Source of the DNA: Stenotrophobium rhamnosiphilum
Lineage (GTDB): Bacteria > Pseudomonadota > Gammaproteobacteria > Nevskiales > Nevskiaceae
Assembly (NCBI RefSeq): GCF_003052265.1
Contig: NZ_QANS01000009.1
Coordinates: 1-59,989, forward strand
Length of the DNA: 59,989 bases
Direction: 5' to 3'
In this document: one piece after another, positions 51,036-59,496 of the stretch
Layout: every line of letters starts with the position of its first letter
Numbering within the stretch: position 1 is the stretch's first letter
Program-made: the position numbers and the translations under genes
The notes under the pieces: model-generated
What the model saw: only the letters and a program-made list of their open reading frames with translations
Told to the model about the DNA's origin: nothing
Databases searched by the model: none

Positions 51036-52664
51036 CTTCTGAGGATCAAAACTCTTAGCCGAGGCCATCGGCCAATATAAATTGTAGACGCTGTGTGCCG
51101 TGGGGTTCTCCAACAGTTCTCCGGGCGCTACAAATTTATAAAGGTCAGAGACGAGCCGCACCTCGCTTCCAGAAACGCGCCGTACGATGTGGTGCGGCTT
51201 CAGATCGCAAGGATGTTGCAAGCCTGCTGCACTGATGAGTTCACCGAGTGCACGCAGCGTTCTGTTATGAAAATTAGCGACACGTTCGGCCTTGTCTGGC
51301 ACAACAAGCGCACGCTGACGGCTTTTATTTTGTGTGGTGACGCCGGTGGGGCAGCGGTCGGTATGGCAGGACTGCGATTGGATGCATCCCAATGCAAACA
51401 TAAAGCCGCGTGCGACGTTGCACCAGTCCGCACCGAAGGCCAACATTCGCGCCATATCGAAGCCGGAGATGATCTTTCCGCTGCAACCAATGCGAATACG
51501 GTCTCGCAGATTCAGGCCGACCAACGTGTTGTGCACTAATAAGAGTGCTTCCTGCAGTGGTGTGCCGATGTGGTCGAGAAACTCCAGAGGTGCCGCACCA
51601 GTGCCGCCTTCGCCACCATCAACGACGATGAAATCTGGCAATACATTTGTTTCCAGCATTGCTTTGCAGATACCGAAGAATTCCCAAGGATGACCTAACG
51701 CGAATTTGAAACCAGTGGGTTTGCCGCCAGAGAGGGTGCGTAGTTGATCCAGGAACTGTAGAAATTCAGTTGGCGTGGAAAAAGCGGTGTGCTGCGCTGG
51801 AGAGACGCAATCCATGCCTTGGACAACGCCGCGTGCTTCCGCGATCTCGGCGGTGACTTTTGCTCCAGGCAGTATTCCGCCATGGCCGGGTTTGGCGCCT
51901 TGCGAAAGTTTGATCTCAATCATCTTCACTTGCGGGGAGCGTGCTTGAGCCTCAAAGCGCACGGCATCAAAGTTTCCATTGTCATCGCGGCAGCCGAAGT
52001 AGCCACTGCCGACTTGCCAGATCAGATCGCCTCCCGGTTCATCCCCCTGAGTGCGGTGATAGCGACTGATTGAGCCCTCGCCAGTGTCATGTGCAAAGTT
52101 GCCGATCTTAGCGCCGCGATTCAAGGCAAGAATTGCGTTGGCCGACAAGGCGCCAAAACTCATTCCAGATATATTCATCAGCGAAATGGAATACGGCTGA
52201 CTACAGCGCTCACCGCCTACGCTAATGCGAAAGTCATTGTCCTTAATATGCGCTGGCCGCATGGAATGATTGATCCATTCGTAACCATCGCCATAAACAT
52301 TGTGTTCGGTGCCGAAAGGCTGTCTATCTTCTTCTCGCTTTGCACGTTGATAGACCAGCGAACGCTGAGCGCGAGAGAACGGTTCTGCATCATTTTTATC
52401 GTCAAGCAAATATTGACGTATCTCTGGACGGACCGATTCAATCATGAAGCGCAGATGCCCAATGATCGGATAGTTACGCAGAATCGAATGGTGAACTTGT
52501 ATGAGGTCCCGTACGCCCAGTAGTGTCAGTGCGCCGGTCATCGTGGCTAGCCAAGCCCATTGGAGGTTGTGTACTACCGCAACCACGCTAGATGCTACAA
52601 ATATTACAGAGCAGATCAGCAGCGTTGAGAAGCGTGCAGCGAAAGAGTTTGATAAAAAATTCAT
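51006..52664 (-). CDS. FMN-binding glutamate-synthase-family protein, membrane-anchored
   Basis: 552 residues. Two membrane helices at the N-terminus (about 10-48) precede a stand-alone GltS FMN domain (PF01645), like the central part of the glutamate synthase large chain: NISGMSFGALSANAILALNR, KLSQGAKPGHGGILPGAKVT, VVDGGEGGTGAAPLEFLDHI (FMN phosphate loop) and the iron-sulphur motif CIQSQSCHTDRCPTG, with the C-x5-C-x4-C spacing of the 3Fe-4S site. There is no glutaminase domain, so it is not a complete GOGAT. Such proteins are widespread with unproven substrate. It ends convergent with the small basic gene; upstream lies a small-RNA locus transcribed in the same direction. Confidence 0.9.
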   Translation of the reverse strand: MNFLSNSFAARFSTLLICSVIFVASSVVAVVHNLQWAWLATMTGALTLLGVRDLIQVHHSILRNYPIIGHLRFMIESVRPEIRQYLLDDKNDAEPFSRAQRSLVYQRAKREEDRQPFGTEHNVYGDGYEWINHSMRPAHIKDNDFRISVGGERCSQPYSISLMNISGMSFGALSANAILALNRGAKIGNFAHDTGEGSISRYHRTQGDEPGGDLIWQVGSGYFGCRDDNGNFDAVRFEAQARSPQVKMIEIKLSQGAKPGHGGILPGAKVTAEIAEARGVVQGMDCVSPAQHTAFSTPTEFLQFLDQLRTLSGGKPTGFKFALGHPWEFFGICKAMLETNVLPDFIVVDGGEGGTGAAPLEFLDHIGTPLQEALLLVHNTLVGLNLRDRIRIGCSGKIISGFDMARMLAFGADWCNVARGFMFALGCIQSQSCHTDRCPTGVTTQNKSRQRALVVPDKAERVANFHNRTLRALGELISAAGLQHPCDLKPHHIVRRVSGSEVRLVSDLYKFVAPGELLENPTAHSVYNLYWPMASAKSFDPQKLASAEPTQS

Positions 52665-52751
52665 TGCAGACTCCGACTTCCGATCCGAATGTTATCGGTG
52701 GAATATTTCTTGGTATCGCACAAGTTACAACGATACCAACATTACGCTAAT

Positions 52752-52871
52752 AAAAAAGAAAGCCCGCAGCGGGGGAACGCTGCGGGCTTATCAAGGAGCG
52801 AAAGTCGGGGGAACTTTCTGGAGATCAGGGAGTGAATCTCGTGACACCCAATCTACAGATTCAACCTGACT
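52752..52871 (-). ncRNA. candidate small RNA with three C-rich hairpin loops, copy A
   Basis: On the minus strand: hairpin 1 GAGAT/ATCTC (52821-52840, loop UCACUCCCUG), hairpin 2 GAAAGU/ACUUUC (52800-52818, loop UCCCCCG), linker with CUCCUU, hairpin 3 AAGCCCGCAGCG/CGCUGCGGGCUU (52760-52789, loop UUCCCC), then UCUUUUUU: an intrinsic terminator. It is highly similar to copy B at 55825, with pair-preserving changes. The 5' end is estimated from where similarity fades (conserved ATCTGTAGATT). It lies between the FMN-protein gene and the amidohydrolase gene. Confidence 0.75.
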
Positions 52872-53032
52872 AGTAACTGAACGGTGTTAGGATCGTGTGA
52901 CCACAGCGATATCTAAGACTCTTATCTCAATGTTTGATACCGCACAGACCCTCGCGTTCGCCTACGTTATTTTTACAATCGCGGATCTACCTCGAATACT
53001 CCGCGTTTCTGAAAGCGTTGTACGAATGGAAG

Positions 53033-53830
53033 ATGACCTTGCGAACGGATGACTCCGCAAACGAGCCCTTGTTGGGTGCTCATGAGCCTCAACCCATCAG
53101 GGTCGAGAATGCCGCAGGTCAATCCGCATATTTCTTGATCTGTGATCACGCCGGGACGCGAATACCTGAAAAGTTGGATTCATTAGGCCTTCCAGAAGCG
53201 GAAGTGCAGCGACATATCGGCTGGGACATTGGCGCAGCTGCACTAGCGCTAAAGCTCGCGGACAAACTCGATGCCACGGTCATTCTTCAGCCGTATTCCC
53301 GCTTGGTGATTGATTGCAACCGTCCGCTTAACAGTCCTGACTCAATAGCGAAGATCAGTGAGCGCACTTTAATCCCGGGCAACCAGCATATTTCTAAAAA
53401 CGACGCGCAGAAGAGGCGAGATGAAATCTTCACGCCTTATCACCGTCGCATTCGAGAAGAACTCGATTCCCGAGAAAGTCGTGGTCAAGCGATGGTGCTT
53501 ATCGCTGTGCACAGCTTCACTCCGGTGTATCTCGACCAAAAGCGGCCGTGGCACGTCGGCGTTCTCTATAACCGCGATGCGCGACTAGCCCATTTGTTGA
53601 GCGCAGCATTGCGTGCAGAAGAAGATTTAGTTGTGGGTGAAAACGAACCCTACTCAGTTAGCGACGAGACCGACTACACGGTTCCAGAGTACGGCGAGCG
53701 ACGCAAAATTCCGCACGTTGAAATTGAAATTCGTCAGGACTTGATCGCTGATGAAATTGGACAAGAGGCGTGGGCGCTCCGCCTGACTCGTCTGCTGAAG
53801 ACTTTAGTAGAGCCACTGAAACTTTTATAA
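53033..53830 (+). CDS. N-formylglutamate amidohydrolase
   Basis: 265 residues from the ATG at 53033, preceded by GGAAG; a start 33 codons upstream would run toward the small-RNA locus. Family PF05013 marks: FLICDHAGTRIPEKL near 38 (metal His), HIGWDIGAAALALKLADKL near 62, RLVIDCNRPLN and IAVHSFTPVY near 160 (metal His), with HVGVLYNRD and PHVEIEIRQDLI later. The enzyme cleaves N-formylglutamate to formate and glutamate at the end of one histidine route, but many homologues stand outside hut operons, as here, so the substrate may be another N-acyl amino acid. It is followed 50 bp on by a transglutaminase-like gene. Confidence 0.88.
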   Translation: MTLRTDDSANEPLLGAHEPQPIRVENAAGQSAYFLICDHAGTRIPEKLDSLGLPEAEVQRHIGWDIGAAALALKLADKLDATVILQPYSRLVIDCNRPLNSPDSIAKISERTLIPGNQHISKNDAQKRRDEIFTPYHRRIREELDSRESRGQAMVLIAVHSFTPVYLDQKRPWHVGVLYNRDARLAHLLSAALRAEEDLVVGENEPYSVSDETDYTVPEYGERRKIPHVEIEIRQDLIADEIGQEAWALRLTRLLKTLVEPLKLL

Positions 53831-53880
53831 CGTTAATGCCGGTCGCTCCGGAATTGATGCATTACTTATCGGAGACGAAC

Positions 53881-54687
53881 ATGCAAATTCACTTGGGTTG
53901 CGAACTTATTTATAAGTGTCCACAACCGACGCCGATGATCCTTAACATGCAAGTGCATCATTCTCGCGCTGCGGATTTGATACGACCCAATCTTCTCCAG
54001 ACGGATCCTGTTGTTCCCATCACGATGTACTGTGATGGCTACGGCAATTGGTGCAGTCGTATCGTCGCACCAGCTGGGCTCATTCGTATTAGCACGGACA
54101 CTTTGATCGAAGATCAAGGCATCGCCGAGCCTATCGTGTTCGATGCGGTGCAGCATCCCGTCGAAGAATTGCCTGAAGACACTTTGGTTTATTTGCTGGC
54201 TAGTCGGTATTGCGAGACGGATCTATTTACGGATATCGCATGGAAACTATTCGGGCCTACTCCTTTGGGCTGGGCGCGTGTGCAAGCAGTCTGCGATTTC
54301 GTTCATCAGCACATTACCTTTGGCTACCAATACGCGCGGTTGACGAAGACCGCTTGGGAAACCTTCCATGAAAAGCAGGGCGTGTGTCGCGATTACGCGC
54401 ATCTGGCCATCACCTTATGTCGCTGCCTGAATATCCCGGCGCGCTACTGCACTGCGTACCTGGGAGACATCGGCGTGCCAAAAGTTGATGCTCCGATGGA
54501 CTTCGCCGGATCAATGGAAGTCTATTTAGGCGATCGATGGCATTCGTTTGATCCGCGCAATAACCAGCGTCGTGTTGGTCGCGTTCTGATCGCGCGTGGT
54601 CGGGATGCCGCTGACGTTGCGATCACCACCACATTTGGACCGCATACGCTCGAAAGCTTCCAAGTGCTGGCAGATGAAGTGATATAA
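53881..54687 (+). CDS. transglutaminase-like cysteine protein
   Basis: 268 residues from the ATG at 53881, after GGAG. The N-terminal domain (about 1-90) starts MQIHLGCELIYKCPQPTP as in the bacterial transglutaminase-like set. The core (about 130-230) has Cys in KQGVCRDYAHLAITLCRCL, then ARYCTAYLGDIG, and His/Asp in YLGDRWHSFDPRNN, giving the Cys-His-Asp triad. These proteins are thought to act as peptidases or amidases rather than crosslinkers. No signal peptide. It sits in a group with the amidohydrolase and the DUF748 gene, bracketed by the two small-RNA copies. Confidence 0.88.
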   Translation: MQIHLGCELIYKCPQPTPMILNMQVHHSRAADLIRPNLLQTDPVVPITMYCDGYGNWCSRIVAPAGLIRISTDTLIEDQGIAEPIVFDAVQHPVEELPEDTLVYLLASRYCETDLFTDIAWKLFGPTPLGWARVQAVCDFVHQHITFGYQYARLTKTAWETFHEKQGVCRDYAHLAITLCRCLNIPARYCTAYLGDIGVPKVDAPMDFAGSMEVYLGDRWHSFDPRNNQRRVGRVLIARGRDAADVAITTTFGPHTLESFQVLADEVI

Positions 54688-54733
54688 GCCTGATCATCTG
54701 GACAAGGCTTTGGATGTGAGAGGGTGTTCGCCG

Positions 54734-55801
54734 ATGCAGCATATCGTGACTAAAAAACAAAAATGGCTTGTCATATTGACGGTCACCTTGGTGGTGATCG
54801 TTGGCGGATATGTGGTGCTTCCGCTTGCGATGAAGACCTACATCAATCACCGTTTGGAAAACCTGCCGAATTATCGGGGCCACGTCGATGGTCTCTCGGT
54901 CTCGTTGCTTGCGGGTTCTTATCAGCTCCAGAACATCACGCTCGAGCAATTAAACAGTGCTACCAATGAACCACTGTTCACGGCCACAACTGTCGATGTC
55001 GCCATTCTTTGGGGCTCATTGTTCAAGGGACTCATCGTTGCTGAGATTGCTGCGCACAATCCAAAAATAAACTTCGCGGCGGCACACGCTGGTAAAGAGG
55101 CACAGTCAGGTTTTGGTGTTAACTGGGTGAATGTCGTCGGCGAAATCACGCCGTTTCGCATCGATCGCTTAGAAATTATTAATGGAGAAATTCATTACTA
55201 CGATCATTTCAGCAATCCGCCAGTAAATATTTATTTGTCAAAAACACAGGCGACACTGACTAATCTGGCGAATAGCGACAAGCTTGCGAGCAATCGGCCA
55301 TCGCACCTGGTGCTTAGTGCACAGGCGATGGATCGCTCGAATCTGTTCACGGATGTGTTTTTTAATCCCTTCAAAAAGGAAGCGGATTTCAAACTTAAAT
55401 TAAAGTTGATCGCTTTCCCGGTTAAAGCGCTTCGCAACTTCATGCACGCATATACGCCGGTAGATCCCAGTGGTGGGACGCTTGATCTGGTGATTGAGGC
55501 GAATGCAGAGAAGGGAAATATTGAGGGATATGTGAAGCCTTTATTCCATGAGTTGAAATTGGAACATTGGGAAACAGCTTCAGATCATAAACTGCAGCCG
55601 TTGCGCTTCTTCTCCAACACAATGGGCGACGTCGTTAATTTCCTATTCCGCAATCAGGCCGAGAATCAACTCGCATCTAAAGTTCCGTTTTCCGGAAAGA
55701 TCGATGATCCGAGTGTTGATGTATTGAGCGCTGTTCTCAACGTTCTTCGTAACGCCTTTGTCGGAGCCTTTAAACCGCAATTTGATTCTGCAAAAGATTA
55801 G
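54734..55801 (+). CDS. DUF748/AsmA-like inner-membrane-anchored protein
   Basis: 355 residues from the ATG at 54734, after GAGAGGG. One N-terminal anchor near 12-33 (WLVILTVTLVVIVGGYVVLP), the rest periplasmic and beta-rich. Typical pattern of DUF748: YINHRLENLPNYRGHVDGLS, FTATTVDVAILWGSLFKGLI, IDRLEIINGEIHYYDHFSNP. Members are relatives of AsmA, which act at the inner membrane in envelope or lipid traffic. It starts 46 bp after the transglutaminase-like gene. After its stop lies small-RNA copy B, whose terminator could also end this transcript. Confidence 0.82.
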   Translation: MQHIVTKKQKWLVILTVTLVVIVGGYVVLPLAMKTYINHRLENLPNYRGHVDGLSVSLLAGSYQLQNITLEQLNSATNEPLFTATTVDVAILWGSLFKGLIVAEIAAHNPKINFAAAHAGKEAQSGFGVNWVNVVGEITPFRIDRLEIINGEIHYYDHFSNPPVNIYLSKTQATLTNLANSDKLASNRPSHLVLSAQAMDRSNLFTDVFFNPFKKEADFKLKLKLIAFPVKALRNFMHAYTPVDPSGGTLDLVIEANAEKGNIEGYVKPLFHELKLEHWETASDHKLQPLRFFSNTMGDVVNFLFRNQAENQLASKVPFSGKIDDPSVDVLSAVLNVLRNAFVGAFKPQFDSAKD

Positions 55802-55824
55802 TTAGCAGCGTTCAGCTAACAGTC

Positions 55825-55939
55825 ATATTGCATCTGTAGATTAGGTCTCACGAGGTCCTCCCCCTGATCTCTAGAAGGTTCCCCTTACCTTCGCTCCCTT
55901 GATAAGCCCGCAGTTCCCCTGCTGCGGGCTTTCTTTTAT
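55825..55939 (+). ncRNA. candidate small RNA with three C-rich hairpin loops, copy B
   Basis: On the plus strand: hairpin 1 GAGGU/AUCUC (55852-55871, loop CCUCCCCCUG), hairpin 2 GAAGGU/ACCUUC (55874-55892, loop UCCCCUU), linker CUCCCUU, hairpin 3 AAGCCCGCAG/CUGCGGGCUU (55904-55931, loop UUCCCCUG), then UCUUUUAUU. Against copy A, hairpin 2 has a true A-U to G-C exchange and hairpin 1 an A-U to G-U change; all loops stay C-rich. It runs away from copy A. It may start from its own promoter or be cut from the DUF748 transcript. Confidence 0.75.
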
Positions 55940-56025
55940 TTGTTGAAGGGGAATCAAATTGGTGTCCATCAAGCTATCAATGCGCCGACGGCAGCAATGC
56001 CTTCGGTGCATGACCGTAACAACAG

Positions 56026-56931
56026 TTATGGATAGGTGAACGGGCCGAAGTTATTGCAAGTCGGAGTCACTGCGTTAGCTGGATCAAGCGCGTTGCGGAC
56101 ATTACGCAATGTGAGCGCATCGGCGACCAAGCTGAGGTGTTCCGAGGTGTTGTACGGGCATTGATTCTGCACCACGATGTTGGTGACATTCGGCCCAACA
56201 AGGGCTTGCGAAGTGTAGGGCGTGACCACTTGATCGTACTTAGTTGAAATGACCGTGTACGTGATGCCCGGCAGGGTGTCGCCACCAGCGTTGAGGTTGG
56301 TCATAAATGCGGTGCCAGCGTTCTGTTGCATGCAAGCGGGGCACCAGGTTCCTACTGCCACGTTGCCGATCAACAATGCTGCTGGGGTTGCCTGCAACAG
56401 CTTGTTGAAGCCTGCAAGATCGCCGCCATGATTACTCGGCGCGATGCCGATAATGTGGTTGACCTTGGACGCGCCGCCATTGAACTTGGTGTAGTGACGC
56501 GGAAGCATGCCGCCTTGAGAGTGGCCGATAATATCGACCTTGCTCGCGCCAGTGGATGTCAGCACCCGGTCAACGAACTGCGCTAGTTCCACGCTCGACT
56601 GTTCCATCGGGGCGAGGCCATACACCTGATACAGCGTGATAGGTGTGAATCCATTGCCACCGTAGTTGAGTGCGTACACGCAGTAACCATCGTCCTTCAA
56701 CGCTGACGAGATTGTCGTCATGTTGTAACTCATGTTCGCGAGCGTGCCGTGCACCAGTACAACAGGACGCGGATGCGCCGTAGTCGGGCGGCAGTTCCAG
56801 TCGTTTGCGCCCGTAGGCGAGATATCGAAGGGGCCGGCGCTGGCCGGCATCGTGCCCAGCAGGCCCAGCGCGGTGATCGCAGCGCCCAGCAAATGACGCA
56901 AGCCGAAGCCCCGTTGTTTATTGTGATTCAT
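56026..56931 (-). CDS. secreted lipase (class 2 / alpha-beta hydrolase)
   Basis: 301 residues. Signal peptide to about 32 (MPASA-GPFD). Lipase class 2 (PF01674) type: NDWNCRPTTAHPRPVVLVHG near 43-62 with the HG oxyanion region, nucleophile motif DIIGHSQGGMLPRHY (Ser near 137), probable Asp in STKYDQVVTPY near 233 and His in NTSEHLSLVAD near 265. Four or more Cys in the mature part fit an extracytoplasmic enzyme with disulphides. AGGAG precedes the ATG. It diverges from an AraC-family gene with a 135-bp gap, so that regulator probably controls it. Confidence 0.9.
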   Translation of the reverse strand: MNHNKQRGFGLRHLLGAAITALGLLGTMPASAGPFDISPTGANDWNCRPTTAHPRPVVLVHGTLANMSYNMTTISSALKDDGYCVYALNYGGNGFTPITLYQVYGLAPMEQSSVELAQFVDRVLTSTGASKVDIIGHSQGGMLPRHYTKFNGGASKVNHIIGIAPSNHGGDLAGFNKLLQATPAALLIGNVAVGTWCPACMQQNAGTAFMTNLNAGGDTLPGITYTVISTKYDQVVTPYTSQALVGPNVTNIVVQNQCPYNTSEHLSLVADALTLRNVRNALDPANAVTPTCNNFGPFTYP

Positions 56932-57016
56932 ACACTCTCCTGTTTTGCACTAGATGGCAGTTATAGTGATAAGACCTTGCACTCACTGCGCGTACGGTAA
57001 AGGGCGTGGCTCGGCC

Positions 57017-57040
57017 CGTCTTGCGAGAATCCGCAAGACG
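57017..57040. promoter_or_regulatory. perfect inverted repeat before the AraC-type gene
   Basis: CGTCTTGCG (57017-57025), AGAATC, CGCAAGACG (57032-57040): a 9-bp perfect dyad, 26 bp before the TTG start and about 85 bp upstream of the lipase start. It could be an operator or a leader hairpin that limits translation. Confidence 0.5.
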
Positions 57041-57066
57041 ATTTGGAATTGACGCAGGAGGAGAAT

Positions 57067-58083
57067 TTGGCTCACTACACCACTGGCGCCGGGACCGTAC
57101 GCGCGGGCTATGTGCAGGCGCTGCTGGAATACTTGCAAGCCCAAGGCGTGACTCTTGAGACGGTGTATCCGGCGACAGTGCTGACGCAACTTGCTGCACT
57201 CGGCTCAGGTGGACGCATCGCCATCACGCAGTGGCAAGACATGTTTGAAAAAGCAGTGCAGTTCACTGTCGATCCGGATTTGCCGTTGAAAGTGGCAGAG
57301 ACAATCAACCCGCGACATTGGGGACTCGTCGGCTTCGCCGCCATGAGTTGTCCGACGATGGGCGATGTCATCAGCATCGTCGAACGTTTTGAGCGTCTGG
57401 TTGATGAAGTCAACGAGAGTCGTCTAGTGCAGAACGGCGATATGGTCGAACTACAGTGGTTGCCACTAACCGAAGCGCCATCACCTTTGTTTATGCAGAT
57501 TGCGATGGCGAGCTGGGCCATGTTCGCGCGCCGCTACACCGGCTATCCGGAGCTGAAAACCGAAGCACACTTTACGTTTTCGAATTCCGGCGACACACGC
57601 GTTTACGAACGTATCTTCGGTAGCCCTCCGTGTTTCTCGCAGGCAGTGACCAAGCTGGTGTTTCCGGCGACATATTTGCAACTGCCGATCACTCACTCTG
57701 ACAGCGATATGTATCACTTGCTCTTGGCACAGGCGGATGTGCAGATGCAGGAACTGCGCACCGAGCCAGAAGCAGTGCGCGAAGTTCGAGTGCAAGTGCT
57801 GCGGCGACTAAGCAGCGGCCGCGTCAACATGGAAGAGATCGCCGAAAGCTTGGGCGTGGCACCACGCACGCTGCAGTACCGTCTTGAAGAATGCGGCCTG
57901 AGCTATCGTGAATTGCTCGATCAAGTGCGACGCGATCAAGCGCAACGTTTACTGCGCATGCCAGAAGCTGCGCTGTCGGAAATCACGTTTCTGCTGGGAT
58001 ATTCGGAGCAGAGTACTTTTCAGACAGCATTCAAACGCTGGTTTGGTGAATCACCAGGCGCTTATCGTAAGAAGCAGACGTGA
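57067..58083 (+). CDS. AraC-family regulator (OruR/ArgR-like)
   Basis: 338 residues from the TTG at 57067, chosen because GGAGGAG lies just before it; another TTG eight codons upstream is less well placed. N-terminal arabinose-binding-like domain (about 15-205), C-terminal HTH_18 (about 240-335): MEEIAESLGVAPRTLQYRLE, GLSYRELLDQVRRDQAQRLL, FLLGYSEQSTFQTAFKRWFG, ESPGAYRK. It is the same family as the regulator at 2774 but a distinct paralogue. Its likely target is the divergent lipase gene, by analogy with lipase regulators such as LipR-type systems, an inference. Confidence 0.88.
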   Translation: MAHYTTGAGTVRAGYVQALLEYLQAQGVTLETVYPATVLTQLAALGSGGRIAITQWQDMFEKAVQFTVDPDLPLKVAETINPRHWGLVGFAAMSCPTMGDVISIVERFERLVDEVNESRLVQNGDMVELQWLPLTEAPSPLFMQIAMASWAMFARRYTGYPELKTEAHFTFSNSGDTRVYERIFGSPPCFSQAVTKLVFPATYLQLPITHSDSDMYHLLLAQADVQMQELRTEPEAVREVRVQVLRRLSSGRVNMEEIAESLGVAPRTLQYRLEECGLSYRELLDQVRRDQAQRLLRMPEAALSEITFLLGYSEQSTFQTAFKRWFGESPGAYRKKQT

Positions 58084-58124
58084 TCAGGAAGGAGTGGTGT
58101 TGGATGGCTGCACACTAGTCATCC

Positions 58125-58466
58125 TCAACGTACTGTTGGGCTTTCTATTTGTACAATTTGGACCTTGCCGTTGCTTTGTTTCACGACCTCAGCTTCGTAT
58201 CCGTTCATGCAGCGGATATAGCCTTCATCGAAAACGTTGTGCGTCAATTCCGTGCAATGAGTTTTGTTTCCGGGTGCCACGCGTATCCATTTGGCTTTGT
58301 TTTCCTCCAATGCCTCCCTGAAGGCCGGCTGGTCCAAAACTTGGCGGCTCAAATTGTCCTCGAGAGACTTTAGTCCACTGTCCACAACCTTTTTCCCGTT
58401 TGCGGCGTTGTCTGTGCAGGCGCTGCAAAACACAGCAATGGCTATTAGAGCGAGTTTCCAATTCAT
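58125..58466 (-). CDS. small predicted lipoprotein
   Basis: 113 residues. Signal with lipobox VFCSAC (Cys near 17), then a helical segment (LKSLEDNLSRQVLDQPAFRE) and a short beta-rich end containing two Cys (HCTELTHNVFDEGYIRCMNG) that may form a disulphide. No family recognised. The GGGAGAA ribosome site supports the start. It is convergent with the AraC-type gene and seems to be a single-gene unit. Confidence 0.65.
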   Translation of the reverse strand: MNWKLALIAIAVFCSACTDNAANGKKVVDSGLKSLEDNLSRQVLDQPAFREALEENKAKWIRVAPGNKTHCTELTHNVFDEGYIRCMNGYEAEVVKQSNGKVQIVQIESPTVR

Positions 58467-58977
58467 AAGGTTCTCCCTTGTTTTGTACTTTTCTTATCGT
58501 AACGCCAAACCTTTTGTAGGCGGCGCTTGCAGGTATGCGGATGAAGATAAGACGCTTTCGTGGTCTTCTACTTCAATTCTAAGCCACAAAAAAGCCCAGC
58601 ATGAGCTGGGCTTTTATTTATTGGTGGTGGACGCAGTCTTCAGCGAGACCGTCTCCACTAGTTCGCTGCTATCAGGGTAATTTATAGGCAATTTCGAAAA
58701 ACAAGGCTATAAATTCAGTGGGGAGATACCCCTAAGCTACTATTTTTATAAGGATTTACAAAGCCAATCCGCTGTGTGTCTCGGAAGATATCAGGGAATA
58801 TAGCTTCTAGAATGCGCCAATAACAGAGATTTCTGCAGGTTAATTGCAGTTCTGAGCATTATTGAATGGTGCTCGTGGCGCGGGTGTTGGCACTAGGGCG
58901 GCGCGCTGCAAATGCGGCGCACCAAAAGGCTACTGGACCCTAATGAGCAATTAGGGCGGAGCGTGAGGTTCAGCTGG
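58467..58977. other. gene-free stretch between lipoprotein and immunity genes
   Basis: 511 bp holding a good intrinsic terminator (listed separately) and a small stem CCCTAAT/ATTAGGG near 58937-58955, just past the end of the immunity gene, with no T-run. The rest (58621-58930) turns AT-rich and shows no gene that I can support. It may be worn RHS-island sequence, such as remnants of old toxin-immunity pairs. Confidence 0.45.
58590..58615. terminator. intrinsic terminator
   Basis: AAAAGCCCAGC, loop ATGA, GCTGGGCTTTT: an 11-bp stem with A-run and T-run, usable from both directions. No gene ends close to it, which hints at a lost or unseen transcript nearby. Confidence 0.85.
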
Positions 58978-59487
58978 CTATTTGCTTTGGCTCCCTATTT
59001 CCTTGTTTCGATTTCGCCTATCTTCAGCTAGCAAAATTCTTAAGCCATCATTAACAAATCCGCGTAGTTTTTCAGGTTTTTTGTTCTCTGTCAGAGCCAT
59101 CTTATCAAACAGACTTTGCGCATCTGTAGTGGAATAGTTTCGTGCAATAAAATCACAAACAGCTAAGCAAAGATCTTCATCAAGATATCTTCCATAGTGA
59201 TTCGTAATACATTTTGCCAATTCTTGATAGTGCTGCACGCGTAGTTTTCCTTGCTCGGTTCCGAGCACAAGTAAAAAGTTCCAAAGTCCCTTTTTCGAGT
59301 AGAAATTTTCATTAGAAAGCAGCTCAAGAACGAAAGTAAAATATTCATCAGGAAAATTTTCAACCTCTAATAAATCATCTTCATACTGATCCGCTATTTT
59401 TTGAAATATCGATTCACACTTCTTGCCAGCGCACTTTTCAAGTTCTGTCCTGTATGCGTCAATATTCTTGTGAAGATTATTTGCCAT
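58978..59487 (-). CDS. probable immunity protein of the adjacent RHS toxin
   Basis: 169 residues, helical and acidic in the first two thirds (CESIFQKIADQYEDDLLEVE, FTFVLELLSNENFYSKKGLW, LDEDLCLAVCDFIARNYS), no signal peptide, so cytoplasmic. It starts 9 bp after the toxin stop with AGGAG before the ATG. Position directly behind an RHS toxin tip is the standard place for its immunity gene. Base composition is clearly more AT-rich than in the rest of the window, as is usual for exchanged toxin-immunity pairs. It does not match an immunity family that I can name. Confidence 0.7.
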   Translation of the reverse strand: MANNLHKNIDAYRTELEKCAGKKCESIFQKIADQYEDDLLEVENFPDEYFTFVLELLSNENFYSKKGLWNFLLVLGTEQGKLRVQHYQELAKCITNHYGRYLDEDLCLAVCDFIARNYSTTDAQSLFDKMALTENKKPEKLRGFVNDGLRILLAEDRRNRNKEIGSQSK

Positions 59488-59496
59488 GCCTGCTCC

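Noticed and set aside
52752-52871. Reading the small-RNA copy on the plus strand as a CsrA/RsmA-binding RNA, since its loops would then show GGGGA
   Set aside because: Only the opposite strand ends in a stem followed by a T-run, in both copies, so the transcribed loops should be C-rich. The GGA reading has no terminator.
58264-58680. A 138-codon plus-strand frame across the small lipoprotein gene and the terminator at 58590
   Set aside because: It runs antisense through the lipoprotein gene and then through an intrinsic terminator; no ribosome site or family features.
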